Source: VXOI01 sp965261945 (GTDB lineage Bacteria > Chloroflexota > Dehalococcoidia > Lucifugimonadales > UBA3495). From it: a stretch of 64,000 nt of DNA. Each line of letters starts with the position of its first letter. Positions within the stretch are counted from its first letter, which is position 1. The notes beneath the pieces are model-generated. The model did no database searches. It saw only the letters and a list, made by a program, of their open reading frames with translations, and was not told the origin of the DNA. Below are positions 36,161 through 44,058 of the stretch, piece by piece. The stretch lies in assembly GCA_965261945.1 (NCBI GenBank), contig CBDHEF010000002.1, positions 2,356,001 to 2,420,000 on the forward strand. The letters run 5' to 3'. The position numbers and the translations under genes were made by a program.

Positions 36161-36901
36161 TTAACCGAACTTCAGCGCGTAGAGCGCGACGGCGGCGGAG
36201 GTGGCGAGGTTCAGGCTGGACACGCCGGGTGTCATGGGGATGGCCAGTCGCCGGGTAGCGCAGGCCAACAGCTCCGGGCTTGCCCCATGCCGCTCCGTGC
36301 CGAAGGCCAGAATCGCGCCGGACGGCACACTGTCCCAGGGCATCAGCTCGCCTTGAGGATCGATGGCCACGATGGGGCGGGGGCAGTCGGGTATGCTCCC
36401 GGCCCGGGCCACCGGCAGCGCGAACTGCAACCCGGCCGCGGAAACGATGGCCGCCGGATGCCACGGGTCCTGAGACCCGGTGACCAGCACTCCCGCCGCT
36501 CCGGCGGCCGCCGCCACCCGCACCGCCGCGCCGATGTTGAACGGATTGCGCGGATTCTCCAGCAGCACCACCGGCGCATCGCGCGGCCCGTCAAGCACAT
36601 CGCCGGCCATCGTCTGCGGACGGCGGACGATGGCGACGACGCCGGTATCGGGCGGAACGGGCGAGAGCCGCCGGAAGTCGTCGGCCGACACTTCGGACAA
36701 TTCCGCTTCCAACATGGGGACGATGTCGGGCGCGACTCCGGCGGCCAGCCGCAGCGCCGCGTCCACGTCGGGGCTGACCATCTCCAGCGTTTCCGCCCCG
36801 AAGCGCAGGGCGTGCTTCACCGCGTGCAGCCCGTCCACCGCCGCCAGCGATGTATCACGCCGCGCCTGACGGAAACGGTCAATCAATGCGTGGTCAGTCA
36901 T
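36161..36901 (-). CDS. TrmH/SpoU-family RNA 2'-O-methyltransferase
   Basis: 246 residues. The knotted SpoU domain is in the C-terminal half: VLLENPRNPFNIGAAVRVAA (motif 1), ILAFGTERHGASPELL (motif 2) and IPMTPGVSSLNLATSAAVAL (motif 3). The N-terminal part has RRDTSLAAVDGLHAVKHALR, the substrate-binding domain type found in TrmH/RlmB relatives. It should methylate a ribose of tRNA or 23S rRNA; the target is not defined. It is placed upstream of the PIN-TRAM/ispD/ispF/cysS run, as rlmB often is elsewhere. Transcribed divergently from the alpha/beta hydrolase. Confidence 0.9.
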   Translation of the reverse strand: MTDHALIDRFRQARRDTSLAAVDGLHAVKHALRFGAETLEMVSPDVDAALRLAAGVAPDIVPMLEAELSEVSADDFRRLSPVPPDTGVVAIVRRPQTMAGDVLDGPRDAPVVLLENPRNPFNIGAAVRVAAAAGAAGVLVTGSQDPWHPAAIVSAAGLQFALPVARAGSIPDCPRPIVAIDPQGELMPWDSVPSGAILAFGTERHGASPELLACATRRLAIPMTPGVSSLNLATSAAVALYALKFG

Positions 36902-36907
36902 TTACAG

Positions 36908-36997
36908 CAGACACAGAGAGCACAGGGTTTCATCTTATACTCTATTATAGGGGACTCAAAAACCTGAACATCTCTGCGTTTTCCGTGTTCTCTGTGG
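36908..36997. repeat. Imperfect inverted repeat with CACAGAGA arms in a divergent promoter region
   Basis: AGACACAGAGAGCACAGG at about 36908 faces CCGTGTTCTCTGTGGTTA at about 36984. The AT-rich centre (CTTATACTCTATTATAG) looks promoter-like for both flanking genes. Confidence 0.65.
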
Positions 36998-37018
36998 TTA
37001 ATCTCTGAGGGGGTTGTT

Positions 37019-37885
37019 ATGGTTGAGCAGGCGGAACGAGTCCCGGCGCCGTCGCCGGGCGCGGGCGAATACCTGGCGCAGGCGATGGCCTGGTCGGACG
37101 AAGTGCGGGCCACGTCGCGGGTCGCGCCGGACCTGCCCTACGGCGACGATGAGCGGCAGAAGCTGGACGTTTATATGCCAGCACCGGCCCCGGGCGCTCC
37201 GGCGCCGGCGCTGCTGTTTTTCCACGGCGGCTATTGGGTCATCGGCCACAAGGACCTGATGGGATTCATGGCCCCGGCCATCACGCCCGCCCCGGCGCTG
37301 CTGGTTCCCGTCGGCTACCGGCTGGCGCCCGGAGCCAAGTACCCGCAGCAGGTGGACGACTGCCGCGCCGCCCTGCGCTGGGTGTACGACCACATCGCGG
37401 ACTACGGGGGAGACCCGGCCCGCATCTATGTCGCCGGCCATTCGGCGGGCGGGCACCTGGCGGCGCTGATAACGCTGCAACGGGATAGGCTGGCCGATTT
37501 CGGACTGCCGGCTGACATAATCAAGGGCTGCTTCCCCGTCAGCGGCGTGTTCGACGTCACCGAGACCCCACCGGAGCGGCGCGAGGCTTTCCTGAAATCC
37601 GACGCCGACGCCCGCGAGTCCAGCCCGCTCTACAACGTTGAGGGCAACGCCACACCCTTCCTCCTGGAGATAGGCGGCGACGATTTCGACAACCTGAGGG
37701 CCCAGCACCCGCGAATGCTGGCGGCCCTCCGCTCGCAGCCGGGCTACGTGGAAGAGATGGTGCGCGACGGCCACAACCACTTCCAGATCAGCCTCGACCA
37801 CGCAGACCCGGAAAGCCCCTGGGCCCGGCGAGTGCGGGAGTGGATGACGGGGCAGGCTCATCTAACGTGGTCCCCTCTCCCTTAG
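37019..37885 (+). CDS. Alpha/beta hydrolase, carboxylesterase / kynurenine formamidase-like
   Basis: 288 residues. The oxyanion-hole motif is LLFFHGGYWVIGHKD, the nucleophile elbow IYVAGHSAGGHLAALI (Ser near residue 142), and the acid and His are probably in LLEIGGDDFDNL and VRDGHNHFQISL. HGGYW rather than HGGG is typical of kynurenine formamidase and BioH-like esterases, but no tryptophan-pathway gene is near. The ATG is preceded by GAGGGGG. The last seven residues are encoded by a palindromic repeat that has invaded or extended the 3' end. Confidence 0.85.
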   Translation: MVEQAERVPAPSPGAGEYLAQAMAWSDEVRATSRVAPDLPYGDDERQKLDVYMPAPAPGAPAPALLFFHGGYWVIGHKDLMGFMAPAITPAPALLVPVGYRLAPGAKYPQQVDDCRAALRWVYDHIADYGGDPARIYVAGHSAGGHLAALITLQRDRLADFGLPADIIKGCFPVSGVFDVTETPPERREAFLKSDADARESSPLYNVEGNATPFLLEIGGDDFDNLRAQHPRMLAALRSQPGYVEEMVRDGHNHFQISLDHADPESPWARRVREWMTGQAHLTWSPLP

Positions 37886-37893
37886 GGAGGGGT
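37870..37893. repeat. Dispersed palindrome, core-only, at the 3' end of the hydrolase gene
   Basis: TCCCCTCTCCCTTAGGGAGGGG overlaps the last codons and the stop (TAG) of the hydrolase. Written in parts: TCCCCTCTCCC and TTAGGGAGGGG. Confidence 0.75.
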
Positions 37894-37939
37894 CTTTGCT
37901 CCAAAAGTGTCGATTCCGGGCCATTTTTGGAGCAAAGAC
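37892..37939 (+). terminator. Hairpin after the hydrolase gene
   Basis: 15-bp perfect arms, GTCTTTGCTCCAAAA (37892-37906) and its complement (37925-37939), with an 18-base loop. No T run follows, so it may be a repeat element instead of a terminator; a partial relative (TTTTGGAACAAAGCC) is at about 39041. Confidence 0.5.
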
Positions 37940-38070
37940 TATCGGAAGGTAGCGATTACTGATACGATGGAATATGCCGCTCAAGTCTACGGAGATGCTG
38001 GGTGCGGGCGGCGTTTTGAAGAGAACATCCAGCCTGCCTGAATCTGCCTTAACATTACTTAGGATGATTC

Positions 38071-38907
38071 ATGACAATCAGGATCACTTGGTTAATGGTC
38101 TTTCTCGTGGGTATGGCGGTGTTAGGGGTCGCCGTGTTCGCGCTGACGACGGTGTCGGCCCAATCCGGTGGCGACAGGGACAATAGCGTTTGGGTGCGGG
38201 TCGACGGTGGTCCTAAACAAACTGGGTTGCGCGACGGTGACGTCATAGGCCAAGTCAATAGAGTTGCGGGCGAATGCGAGAGACTAAACATAACCGTCGG
38301 AGTAGGAGCTGACACCATATCAGCCAGCGTAGGCGTAGACCCCGATACCTGCGATGTAATCGTGAGAGAGATTGTCCCCAACCCAAAGTATGACGAACTC
38401 ATGGATATGATCGCCCGTGAAGAAGAAACTCGCGGCGCTGAAGGAGATACGGCAAACCGTGAGTCCGGTTGGCAATGGTTTGTTGAAGGTCACGCGAATT
38501 TCGTTGGCGCCGCCGACTATGAAACATTGACGAAGACGTCCTCAACCTTCCGGTTCAAGACATCCTCGATTTCGTATAGCGGGTCGTTGTTCGACGGGAG
38601 TGATCGTACCTTCACTTGCTACGGGAACCATTCGGGATTTCCGTGGTACTACTATAACGAGTTCTGTGCAGACCTCGGGGAGGACCTGACCAGTACCTCG
38701 AATATGTGGGCAAAAACGTGGGGTGGATACTCACACTCCGAGATCCCAAGTTTCGGCCACAATACTTGGGTTAAAACCCATGCCTACGGGAATCGGGGTA
38801 TGGGTGACGCATTCGACGCAATATGCCAAGGAAACAGCCTGCCCACGATTCTCGGGGCCGGGAAGTTACTATGCGAGTATGACTGGAACTTGATCGGGGC
38901 GATATAG
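38071..38907 (+). CDS. Secreted protein of unknown family
   Basis: 278 residues with a clear Sec signal peptide: basic MTIRITWL start, hydrophobic MVFLVGMAVLGVAVFALT and a VSA-Q cleavage site at about residues 28-31. The mature part has two regions: an N-terminal beta-rich stretch (SVWVRVDGGPKQTGLRDGDV, CERLNITVGVGADTISASVG) and a Ser/Thr/Tyr/aromatic-rich C-terminal domain with four Cys residues that could form disulphides. No recognised family. GC is lower than the flanks and AGGA precedes the ATG. It stands alone. Probably exported to the cell surface or the medium. Confidence 0.75.
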   Translation: MTIRITWLMVFLVGMAVLGVAVFALTTVSAQSGGDRDNSVWVRVDGGPKQTGLRDGDVIGQVNRVAGECERLNITVGVGADTISASVGVDPDTCDVIVREIVPNPKYDELMDMIAREEETRGAEGDTANRESGWQWFVEGHANFVGAADYETLTKTSSTFRFKTSSISYSGSLFDGSDRTFTCYGNHSGFPWYYYNEFCADLGEDLTSTSNMWAKTWGGYSHSEIPSFGHNTWVKTHAYGNRGMGDAFDAICQGNSLPTILGAGKLLCEYDWNLIGAI

Positions 38908-39055
38908 GCTTCATGGCCTGAAACCTCACGATCCCATCCTCCCGACGGAGCAATTTGGAAGCCGGGGCATTGTCTGCCCCGGCTCTTTTGCGGTGAACGG
39001 CGTTGCGTCAACATCAGGCCACTTTTGGAACAGGCGAGGCTTTTGGAACAAAGCC

Positions 39056-39090
39056 TGGGAGAGGGATCAGGGTGAGGGCGTTCCCCGCTG
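39056..39090. repeat. Dispersed repeat, half core plus tail
   Basis: GGGAGAGGGATCAGGGTGAG followed by GGCGTTCCCC, overlapping the 3' end of the DUF1232 gene. It adds the Ser/Pro-rich final residues of that protein. Confidence 0.6.
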
Positions 39091-39486
39091 GGACGGGTGG
39101 GCGGCGTCGGCGGCCTGGAGCAGCTCGGCGATGAGCGCCGGCGGGGTGAACCGAACAATAGCCACTATGATAAGCAGGGTGAAGGCTATGTCGTCGGGCA
39201 TGAATCCCGGTATCAGGTCTATGGGGCTGATCCAGTAGGCCAGCGCCAGCAGCGGCAGGGCGCGGATGTACCAAGGCAGGCGGCGGTCAATCGCCAGCAG
39301 CCGCAGGAAGGTCAGCTTGGCCCTCAGCCGCAGCCGCATGAACGCGCCGTAGGGTTCGCGCCGCTGTAGCAACCGCACCACGCCCACGCACATCAGGGCC
39401 GACAGCGCCAGCCCGATGGCCCCCAGAATCACCCAAAACTTCCAGTCCAATCCCGGTTTCCTTTCCGCTTTTCTTCCAGCATACAC
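39067..39486 (-). CDS. DUF1232 (YkvA-like) membrane protein
   Basis: 139 residues. N-terminal transmembrane helix (FWVILGAIGLALSALMCVGV) and the DUF1232 core PWYIRALPLLALAYWISPID then LIPGFMPDDIAFTLLI, which is the family's diagnostic motif. The function of DUF1232 proteins is not known; they are small inner-membrane proteins. The C-terminal end GTPSP is encoded within a dispersed repeat. Transcribed divergently from the cupin gene. Confidence 0.85.
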   Translation of the reverse strand: MYAGRKAERKPGLDWKFWVILGAIGLALSALMCVGVVRLLQRREPYGAFMRLRLRAKLTFLRLLAIDRRLPWYIRALPLLALAYWISPIDLIPGFMPDDIAFTLLIIVAIVRFTPPALIAELLQAADAAHPSQRGTPSP

Positions 39487-39523
39487 TACAATGAAGGCCG
39501 ATATTCCAACGCAGAGGCTTGTT

Positions 39524-39856
39524 ATGGGAATTTACCGGGTGTACGCCACCAATGACGGGGAAAGCCACATGGAGGAGCTGAGCCTGCAAGAGCACCCGGA
39601 ACTGCATTCGATGCTGAACGTCGGCGAGGTGAGAGTGCAGTCGTGGACGGAGCCGAGGGTGATGGACTTCCACCCGCTGCCCGACCGCCGGCTAATCATC
39701 CACCTGAGCGGCGAGACCGAAATCACGGTGAGCGACGGCGCATCCCACATCTTCGGACCCGGCGACGCCCGCCTGATGGAAGACACCTCCGGCAAGGGCC
39801 ACAGCCACGCTGACCGCGGCCCCAACTCGGCGGCCTACGTGTTTTTGCAAGACTGA
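39524..39856 (+). CDS. Cupin-domain protein
   Basis: 110 residues from ATG 39524, preceded by GCAGAGG; in-frame ATG 39491 is less well served. VRVQSWTEPRVMDFHPLPDR, LIIHLSGETEITVSDGASHI and FGPGDARLMEDTSGKGHSHA show a small single-domain cupin, with the His pair GHSH near the C-terminal motif. Some single-domain cupins bind metal, but the first motif lacks the usual HxH, so catalysis is doubtful. Next to the DUF1232 gene, transcribed away from it. Confidence 0.8.
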   Translation: MGIYRVYATNDGESHMEELSLQEHPELHSMLNVGEVRVQSWTEPRVMDFHPLPDRRLIIHLSGETEITVSDGASHIFGPGDARLMEDTSGKGHSHADRGPNSAAYVFLQD

Positions 39857-39894
39857 CCGGCCAGATTCCCTCTCACCGCGGGAATCAGCGCCCA

Positions 39895-39923
39895 TAATTC
39901 CTCCCCCGGAGGGAGAGAGAACA
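39895..39923. repeat. Dispersed palindrome, core-only
   Basis: AATTCCTCCCCC...GGAGGGAGAGAGAACAATT between the cupin gene and the selenoprotein candidate. Confidence 0.65.
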
Positions 39924-39965
39924 ATTGAAGATTAAAGGACGCGGGGAGAATGGAATCGGGCCGCA

Positions 39966-40343
39966 CTAATGCCGGTGGCCCGTGGAGTGCATTATCAGGT
40001 TGCCCTTGGCTACTTCGGTCATCACCTCCACCGCTTCGGCCAGCGTCTCGTCGTCCACGTCAAGATGCTTCACGGCATCCAGATGGAAGCGCACTCAAAC
40101 GCCGCAATTGTTCATGGCCGAAACTATGTAGGCGATTAGCTTCTTGGTCTTGAGGTCCAGCCTTCCGGCGGTCATGGTCTGCTTGTAGTAGGCCCAGTAG
40201 GACTCCAGGTGTTCCGGGTTGTGGGCGATAAGCTGGAAGGTCTGCGGGACGAACTCCCAGCCCATGCTCGCCTTGATGTCCTCGTAGATTTCCTTGACCT
40301 TGCCGGCGGCCTGCTGTTCCGTAACCAGTTCTACTCTGGCCAA
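39966..40343 (-). CDS. AhpD-like peroxidase-family selenoprotein (in-frame UGA read as Sec)
   Basis: 125 residues if UGA at 40095-40097 is read as selenocysteine. The frame opens ARVELVTEQQAAGKVKEIYE and reaches AYIVSAMNNCGV, then UGA, then VRFHLDAVKHLDVDDETLAE, VMTEVAKGNLIMHSTGHRH and TAG at 39966. The UGA falls exactly at the second position of the AhpD CxxC redox pair (Cys80-x-x-Sec83) and the His four residues later (UVRFH) is also conserved in the family. The downstream 42 codons have normal AhpD C-terminal character, so this is not a random extension. Start: TTG 40343 with GGGGAGG 6 bases upstream; ATG 40391 is in frame but has poor support. A SECIS-like hairpin follows the UGA. AhpD-like selenoproteins with CxxU are a described group. 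Role: thiol peroxidase or alkylhydroperoxide reduction. Confidence 0.8.
40060..40082 (-). promoter_or_regulatory. Candidate bacterial SECIS hairpin
   Basis: Counting from the base after UGA, positions 15-20 (GGATGC) pair with 27-32 (GCATCT) around the six-base loop CGTGAA; C13 and T12 can extend the stem to G34 and A35. The loop begins at +21 and has G as its second base, as bacterial SECIS elements require. Confidence 0.6.
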
Positions 40344-40391
40344 CACCGTCCTCCCCTTCCAGAAAATCGTCTCCCGGAAATGGAATTTCAT

Positions 40392-40974
40392 GTTTCCAAA
40401 TCTGTTGCCCGTGGGATTGACCGGGTTGTATGATACTAAACCAAAGCCAAGGTGAAATGCGCATTTATGCTAGGTAGCGTTTCATTGCAGGTGGACTCGC
40501 CGGCGCACGGGCGGTCCACTGGTAGGGGCGGGTTTCAAACCCGCCCCTACGGTCGAGGCGCGAACCCTGACTGCGAATGGCTGTCCGCAAAATGTACATC
40601 CCACATTGGCTTTGGTTTAGAATCATCCTGATTGGACAGGGGATGGAGTGAGACATGAGCCGTCTTAATCCCTTCTTCCGGCCTATGAGGAACACTGTCC
40701 AACTGTGCGAGCGTCATTGGCCGGTCAATGGCGTTGTATTCGCTTCGTCTCCGCTGCCCCCCGGGCGGAGAAAGGCCGCCCCCCCGGCGCCCAGAACCGC
40801 CGGCAGTGCGGAAACTGAATCCGCCGACTGAAACGGCTCTACTGACCATTCCCGGCAACCAGGCCCTCATTCAGCCAAACTCAGCTAATCCCCGTTGTTT
40901 TTGACTATTCCGGTTCTTTTTCCACTTTCCACTTTCAGACCTTGATGTTAAAACCACTTACGGACTGACAGCAA
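40392..40974. other. Intergenic gap without a recognisable gene
   Basis: 583 bases. It holds the GTAGGGGCGGG palindrome (40522-40550); the open frames here are not supported by any family signature or ribosome binding site. Confidence 0.5.
40522..40550. repeat. GTAGGGGCGGG palindrome, second copy
   Basis: 29 bases, perfect, equal to the inner part of the element at 12547-12591. It is flanked by unrelated DNA. Confidence 0.9.
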
Positions 40975-41835
40975 ATGCGCGTAGTTAGAATGGGCAGCGT
41001 CCGCCGTGCGCGAATGCGCGTGAGGCACGCCGGTGCGGGATGGCCGCCGGCCCTTCCGGCATGGGCGCAGGCCGGGGTTTCGGTTTGCCGCCAGACTCCG
41101 GCGGCTCAATGGGCATGGGAGCGGCGCCAGCCCCTGGCCGAAGTTGCGCTGTACATCGGGGCCTATCTGGTCTACGTGTTTTCGCGCGGGTTGGTGTACC
41201 CGGATCCCCGCGCCGTTGGCATCATCAACGGCGGGCGCATCGTCTGGCTTCAGGAGCGGCTGGGGTTCCTGTGGGAACCCGGCTGGCAGTCCTGGGCCAT
41301 CGAATACGCCCACGGCATCGTCGTCTTCCTCAACTGGGCCTACGTCATCACCTACTGGCCGGTGGTCCTGGCGCTGGCCGTCGTTCTGTTCCTGCGCGAC
41401 CGGAGCAAGTATTACTATTTCCGCACCGTGGTGTTGATCAACCTGATCGCCGCGCTTCTGATCTTCATGTTGTTCCCGGTGGCATCGCCCTTCGCCATCC
41501 CCGGGGTGGGACTGGTGGACTCGATCCAGGCATTCGGCCCGACCTTCTACGGCACGGAGGCGATGGCGAACTTCTACAACACCTCGGCGGCAATGCCCAG
41601 CCTGCACTTCAGTTGGACCGTCATCCTGGGAGTGTACTGGTGGCGGACTCTGCCAGGAGGCTTCAAGGCAGTGGGGCTGCTGTACCCGGCGATGACCTTC
41701 TTCGCCATCACCGTCACCGGCAACCACTTCATCCTCGACGCCCTCGCCGGGGGGGCGCTGGCCGGCCTGTCCTTCGGCGCGTTGGAGGCATACCGGCGGC
41801 TGACGGCCAGGCGCAGGAACGCCGGTACGGACTAG
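40975..41835 (+). CDS. PAP2-superfamily phosphatase, Aur1-type integral membrane protein
   Basis: 286 residues with about six transmembrane segments (for example VVLALAVVLFLRDRS and TVVLINLIAALLIFMLFPVA). The phosphatase motifs are NTSAAMPSLHFSWT (SxxHF, C2) and ITVTGNHFILDALAGG (C3, His nucleophile). This subgroup resembles inositolphosphorylceramide synthase-like phosphatases. Likely acts on lipid or prenyl phosphates at the outer membrane face of the inner membrane. The first 45 residues are Arg/Ala-rich and may not be translated; later starts are possible. It converges on the MFS gene with a 4-base overlap. Confidence 0.82.
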   Translation: MRVVRMGSVRRARMRVRHAGAGWPPALPAWAQAGVSVCRQTPAAQWAWERRQPLAEVALYIGAYLVYVFSRGLVYPDPRAVGIINGGRIVWLQERLGFLWEPGWQSWAIEYAHGIVVFLNWAYVITYWPVVLALAVVLFLRDRSKYYYFRTVVLINLIAALLIFMLFPVASPFAIPGVGLVDSIQAFGPTFYGTEAMANFYNTSAAMPSLHFSWTVILGVYWWRTLPGGFKAVGLLYPAMTFFAITVTGNHFILDALAGGALAGLSFGALEAYRRLTARRRNAGTD

Positions 41836-43040
41836 ACGACAACGGGACTCGTCTGCCGCCGGGTTTGCAGGTAAACCGCCCCCAGCGTTCCGACCACCGA
41901 GCCGCCCGCCGCCATCCAGAAGACCCAGTTCATCGCCACATAGTCGGCTATCAGGCCGCCGATGGTGGGCGAGATGGTGCTGCCCAATCCCGCGCCCACC
42001 GACATCACTGCGAAGGCCGCGGCCGAAAACCGCACTGGCACGTAATCCCCCGCAGACGCCGCGCATATCGTGTAGGTCGCCCTCAGCGTCACCCCCATGA
42101 GGATTGAGGCCATCAGGAATGACACGAACCCCGGTATGAAGGCCAGCAGCACGAAGGATGCTCCCTGGACCACGAAGGAATAGGCGAAGGCCTGGCCGCG
42201 CCCCAGCTTGTCGGACATCCACCCCCATAGCACTCCGCTTCCTATGCTCAGGGTGCCGATGAGGATGACCAACTGCCCGACGGTAGCCAGCGATATGCCG
42301 TTTTCCTGGGTGAGGTAGAGGCCGAAGAAGGTGGTGAAGAGGTTCTGCGCCCACCCCGAGGTGAAGGCTATCAGGGTAATCAGCCACACGGCGGGATGCT
42401 TGAACGCCTCCACTGGCCAGGCGCTCCTGGTTCTGTCCGGCGCTCTGCTGCTGCCGGGCGGCCCTGCCGGGCGCTCCGCCTCCAGTTGTTCGGCGGGCCG
42501 CTCGCGGACAAACAGCGCCGACACCACGCCCGCGACCAGCACCATGCCGCCGAACAACTGCCAGCTATGCCGCCAGCCGTCCTCCCAGTTCGACCCGGTG
42601 AGAATCGGTACAAACACTCCCGCGATGATGAAGGCGATGCTGCCGCCGGACGCGGCCAACCCGGCCGCCAGCCCCCGGTCGCGCCTGAGAAACCAGGCGG
42701 ACAGCAGCCCCATGACCGGCGTGAGGGCGGCGCCTCCGCCAGCCCCCATAAGCACGCCTGCGCCTATGGCCATGCCGTAGTTCCGGGCAAACCCCAGAAA
42801 CACCATGCTGACGCCCACGGCCAACGTGCCGGCAGCGGTGATGGTGCGGCTCCCGTAGCGCGGGGCCAGGGTGCCGGACGCCAGGGAACTGCCCATCCGT
42901 ATCGCCCCGGAGATGGTAATCAGCAGCCCTGTCTCGGTGTGCGAAAGGTGGAGCGCTTCCTCCATAGAAGGCAGGGTGAGGCTGAATCCGAACTGAACAA
43001 ACCCGGTGGCCAGGTTGACCAGAAAGGCGACCAGCAACAT
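41832..43040 (-). CDS. MFS transporter
   Basis: 402 residues, 12 predicted membrane helices. The family loop after helix 2 is GTLAPRYGSRTITAAG and the second-half equivalent is GWMSDKLGRGQAFAYS; both carry the G-x3-D/P-R/K-x-G-R/S signature. The pattern YGMAIGAGVLMGAGGGAAL in helix 4 and the loop between halves rich in Arg/Glu/Pro resemble the oxalate/formate-type monocarboxylate MFS groups. Substrate unknown. Convergent with the PAP2 gene. Confidence 0.87.
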   Translation of the reverse strand: MLLVAFLVNLATGFVQFGFSLTLPSMEEALHLSHTETGLLITISGAIRMGSSLASGTLAPRYGSRTITAAGTLAVGVSMVFLGFARNYGMAIGAGVLMGAGGGAALTPVMGLLSAWFLRRDRGLAAGLAASGGSIAFIIAGVFVPILTGSNWEDGWRHSWQLFGGMVLVAGVVSALFVRERPAEQLEAERPAGPPGSSRAPDRTRSAWPVEAFKHPAVWLITLIAFTSGWAQNLFTTFFGLYLTQENGISLATVGQLVILIGTLSIGSGVLWGWMSDKLGRGQAFAYSFVVQGASFVLLAFIPGFVSFLMASILMGVTLRATYTICAASAGDYVPVRFSAAAFAVMSVGAGLGSTISPTIGGLIADYVAMNWVFWMAAGGSVVGTLGAVYLQTRRQTSPVVV

Positions 43041-43107
43041 GACCCCGGAATAGGACCGGAGCCAGTAAACGGCCTGGCCCTTGGCTAGAATGCGAAGCCC
43101 CCGGAGT

Positions 43108-43641
43108 TCATCGCCCCACGCCGCTCTTGCGGAAGCGCCGCATCCGTTCCTGCTTGGGCGGGTCGTAGTCGGAGGGGGCGTATTGCAGCAGCAGGGGCAG
43201 GATGTCTTTGGAAACGCGGCCCAGGGTGATGCCTACTATTTCCCCCACATCCCAATTCTCCCAGGGATCCATGTCATCATTGAAGTGAGTTATCCAGTGC
43301 TCGGTTACGGCTTCGCTGTATACGGCCTGTTTCCCGTTGCCCAGCTTTATAACGTCAGTATCGGCACAATAATCAACTGTCAGGTTAGTTCTGAAGTCCG
43401 TCTTCTCATATTCGCCGGGCAGCAGACAGGGCAACAACAACTCGGCGGCGTCAAAGCACTCGAAGCCGATGCAGCGGCCATATTCGTCAATCTTGATAAC
43501 GAACCCCACGCCCTGCTGTTCAGTGAGGGTCATGCCATTGGTATAGTTGCCCCTAACTCCAATGGGCGAGATGTCGGCTAGGTACAGGCAGTCAAAGTCT
43601 GGATCATACCAGTAGGTAATTACTCTTTCCGTATTGTTCAT
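43108..43641 (-). CDS. Protein with DUF2283-like repeats, putative antitoxin
   Basis: 177 residues. VITYWYDPDFDCLYLADISP, then VGFVIKIDEYGRCIGFECFDAAELL, follow the DUF2283 pattern (Y-D-x-x-x-D-x-L-Y near the start and D-x-x-G-x-x-x-G-x-E in the middle). A second, weaker unit is TVDYCADTDVIKLGNGKQA ... VGEIVGITLGRVSKDIL. The start follows GGGAGCA and is only 11 bases after the stop of the small upstream gene. GC is lower than that of the flanks. Together they mirror the pair at 33066-33789. Confidence 0.6.
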   Translation of the reverse strand: MNNTERVITYWYDPDFDCLYLADISPIGVRGNYTNGMTLTEQQGVGFVIKIDEYGRCIGFECFDAAELLLPCLLPGEYEKTDFRTNLTVDYCADTDVIKLGNGKQAVYSEAVTEHWITHFNDDMDPWENWDVGEIVGITLGRVSKDILPLLLQYAPSDYDPPKQERMRRFRKSGVGR

Positions 43642-43652
43642 TGCTCCCTTTC

Positions 43653-43940
43653 CTAACGTTTACGCTGGCTGTCGTCAGGATGTGCAGTAATCACCGTATG
43701 GATTTCCGGTCCGGCCCTCACGGCGACCTTCAGGAAATTCCCGCTTCCCATCTCTGGAAACCACTTCCAGTAAAGGGTCACATCCCGACTCTCAACCACT
43801 TGGATATCTGGTTCGTTGATGGTTTCCCTGATTCGTTCTACCGTTACCTGTCCAATCCTTACGGGGTTGTTGCGCCAAATATGCGGGCTGATTCGGTAAG
43901 TGATGCCGTCAAGGGTGAAGGTCAGCTGGTCAGTTTCCAT
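43653..43940 (-). CDS. Small protein, putative toxin of a two-gene module
   Basis: 95 residues from ATG 43940, which follows AACAGG; the longer frame would begin inside a hairpin. YRISPHIWRNNPVRIGQVTV, ERIRETINEPDIQVVES, LYWKWFPEMGSGNFLKVAVR and IHTVITAHPDD together look like a RelE/DUF4258-like fold, with the final T-A-x-P strand typical of such proteins. Support is moderate and depends on the adjacent DUF2283-like gene. Confidence 0.5.
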   Translation of the reverse strand: METDQLTFTLDGITYRISPHIWRNNPVRIGQVTVERIRETINEPDIQVVESRDVTLYWKWFPEMGSGNFLKVAVRAGPEIHTVITAHPDDSQRKR

Positions 43941-43970
43941 TGTAACCTGTTCGGAGAATAAGAGGCTGCT

Positions 43971-44009
43971 CAACCGCCCTACCTGAGATTGTCGAAGGTA
44001 GGGCGGTTG
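43971..44009. terminator. Hairpin between epoxide hydrolase and the toxin-like gene
   Basis: CAACCGCCCTACC (43971-43983) pairs with its complement at 43997-44009 around a 13-base loop. It could terminate the epoxide hydrolase or be a repeat (the loop contains GTCGAAGG, a frequent element). Confidence 0.55.
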
Positions 44010-44058
44010 GCGTTCTTCCAGGAGGATGATGGAGTTTGTAGCTGCGGAAGCGCCGGTC

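Noticed and set aside
40547..40870. Minus-strand gene in the gap before the PAP2 gene
   Set aside because: Overlaps the GTAGGGGCGGG palindrome and lacks any family signature.
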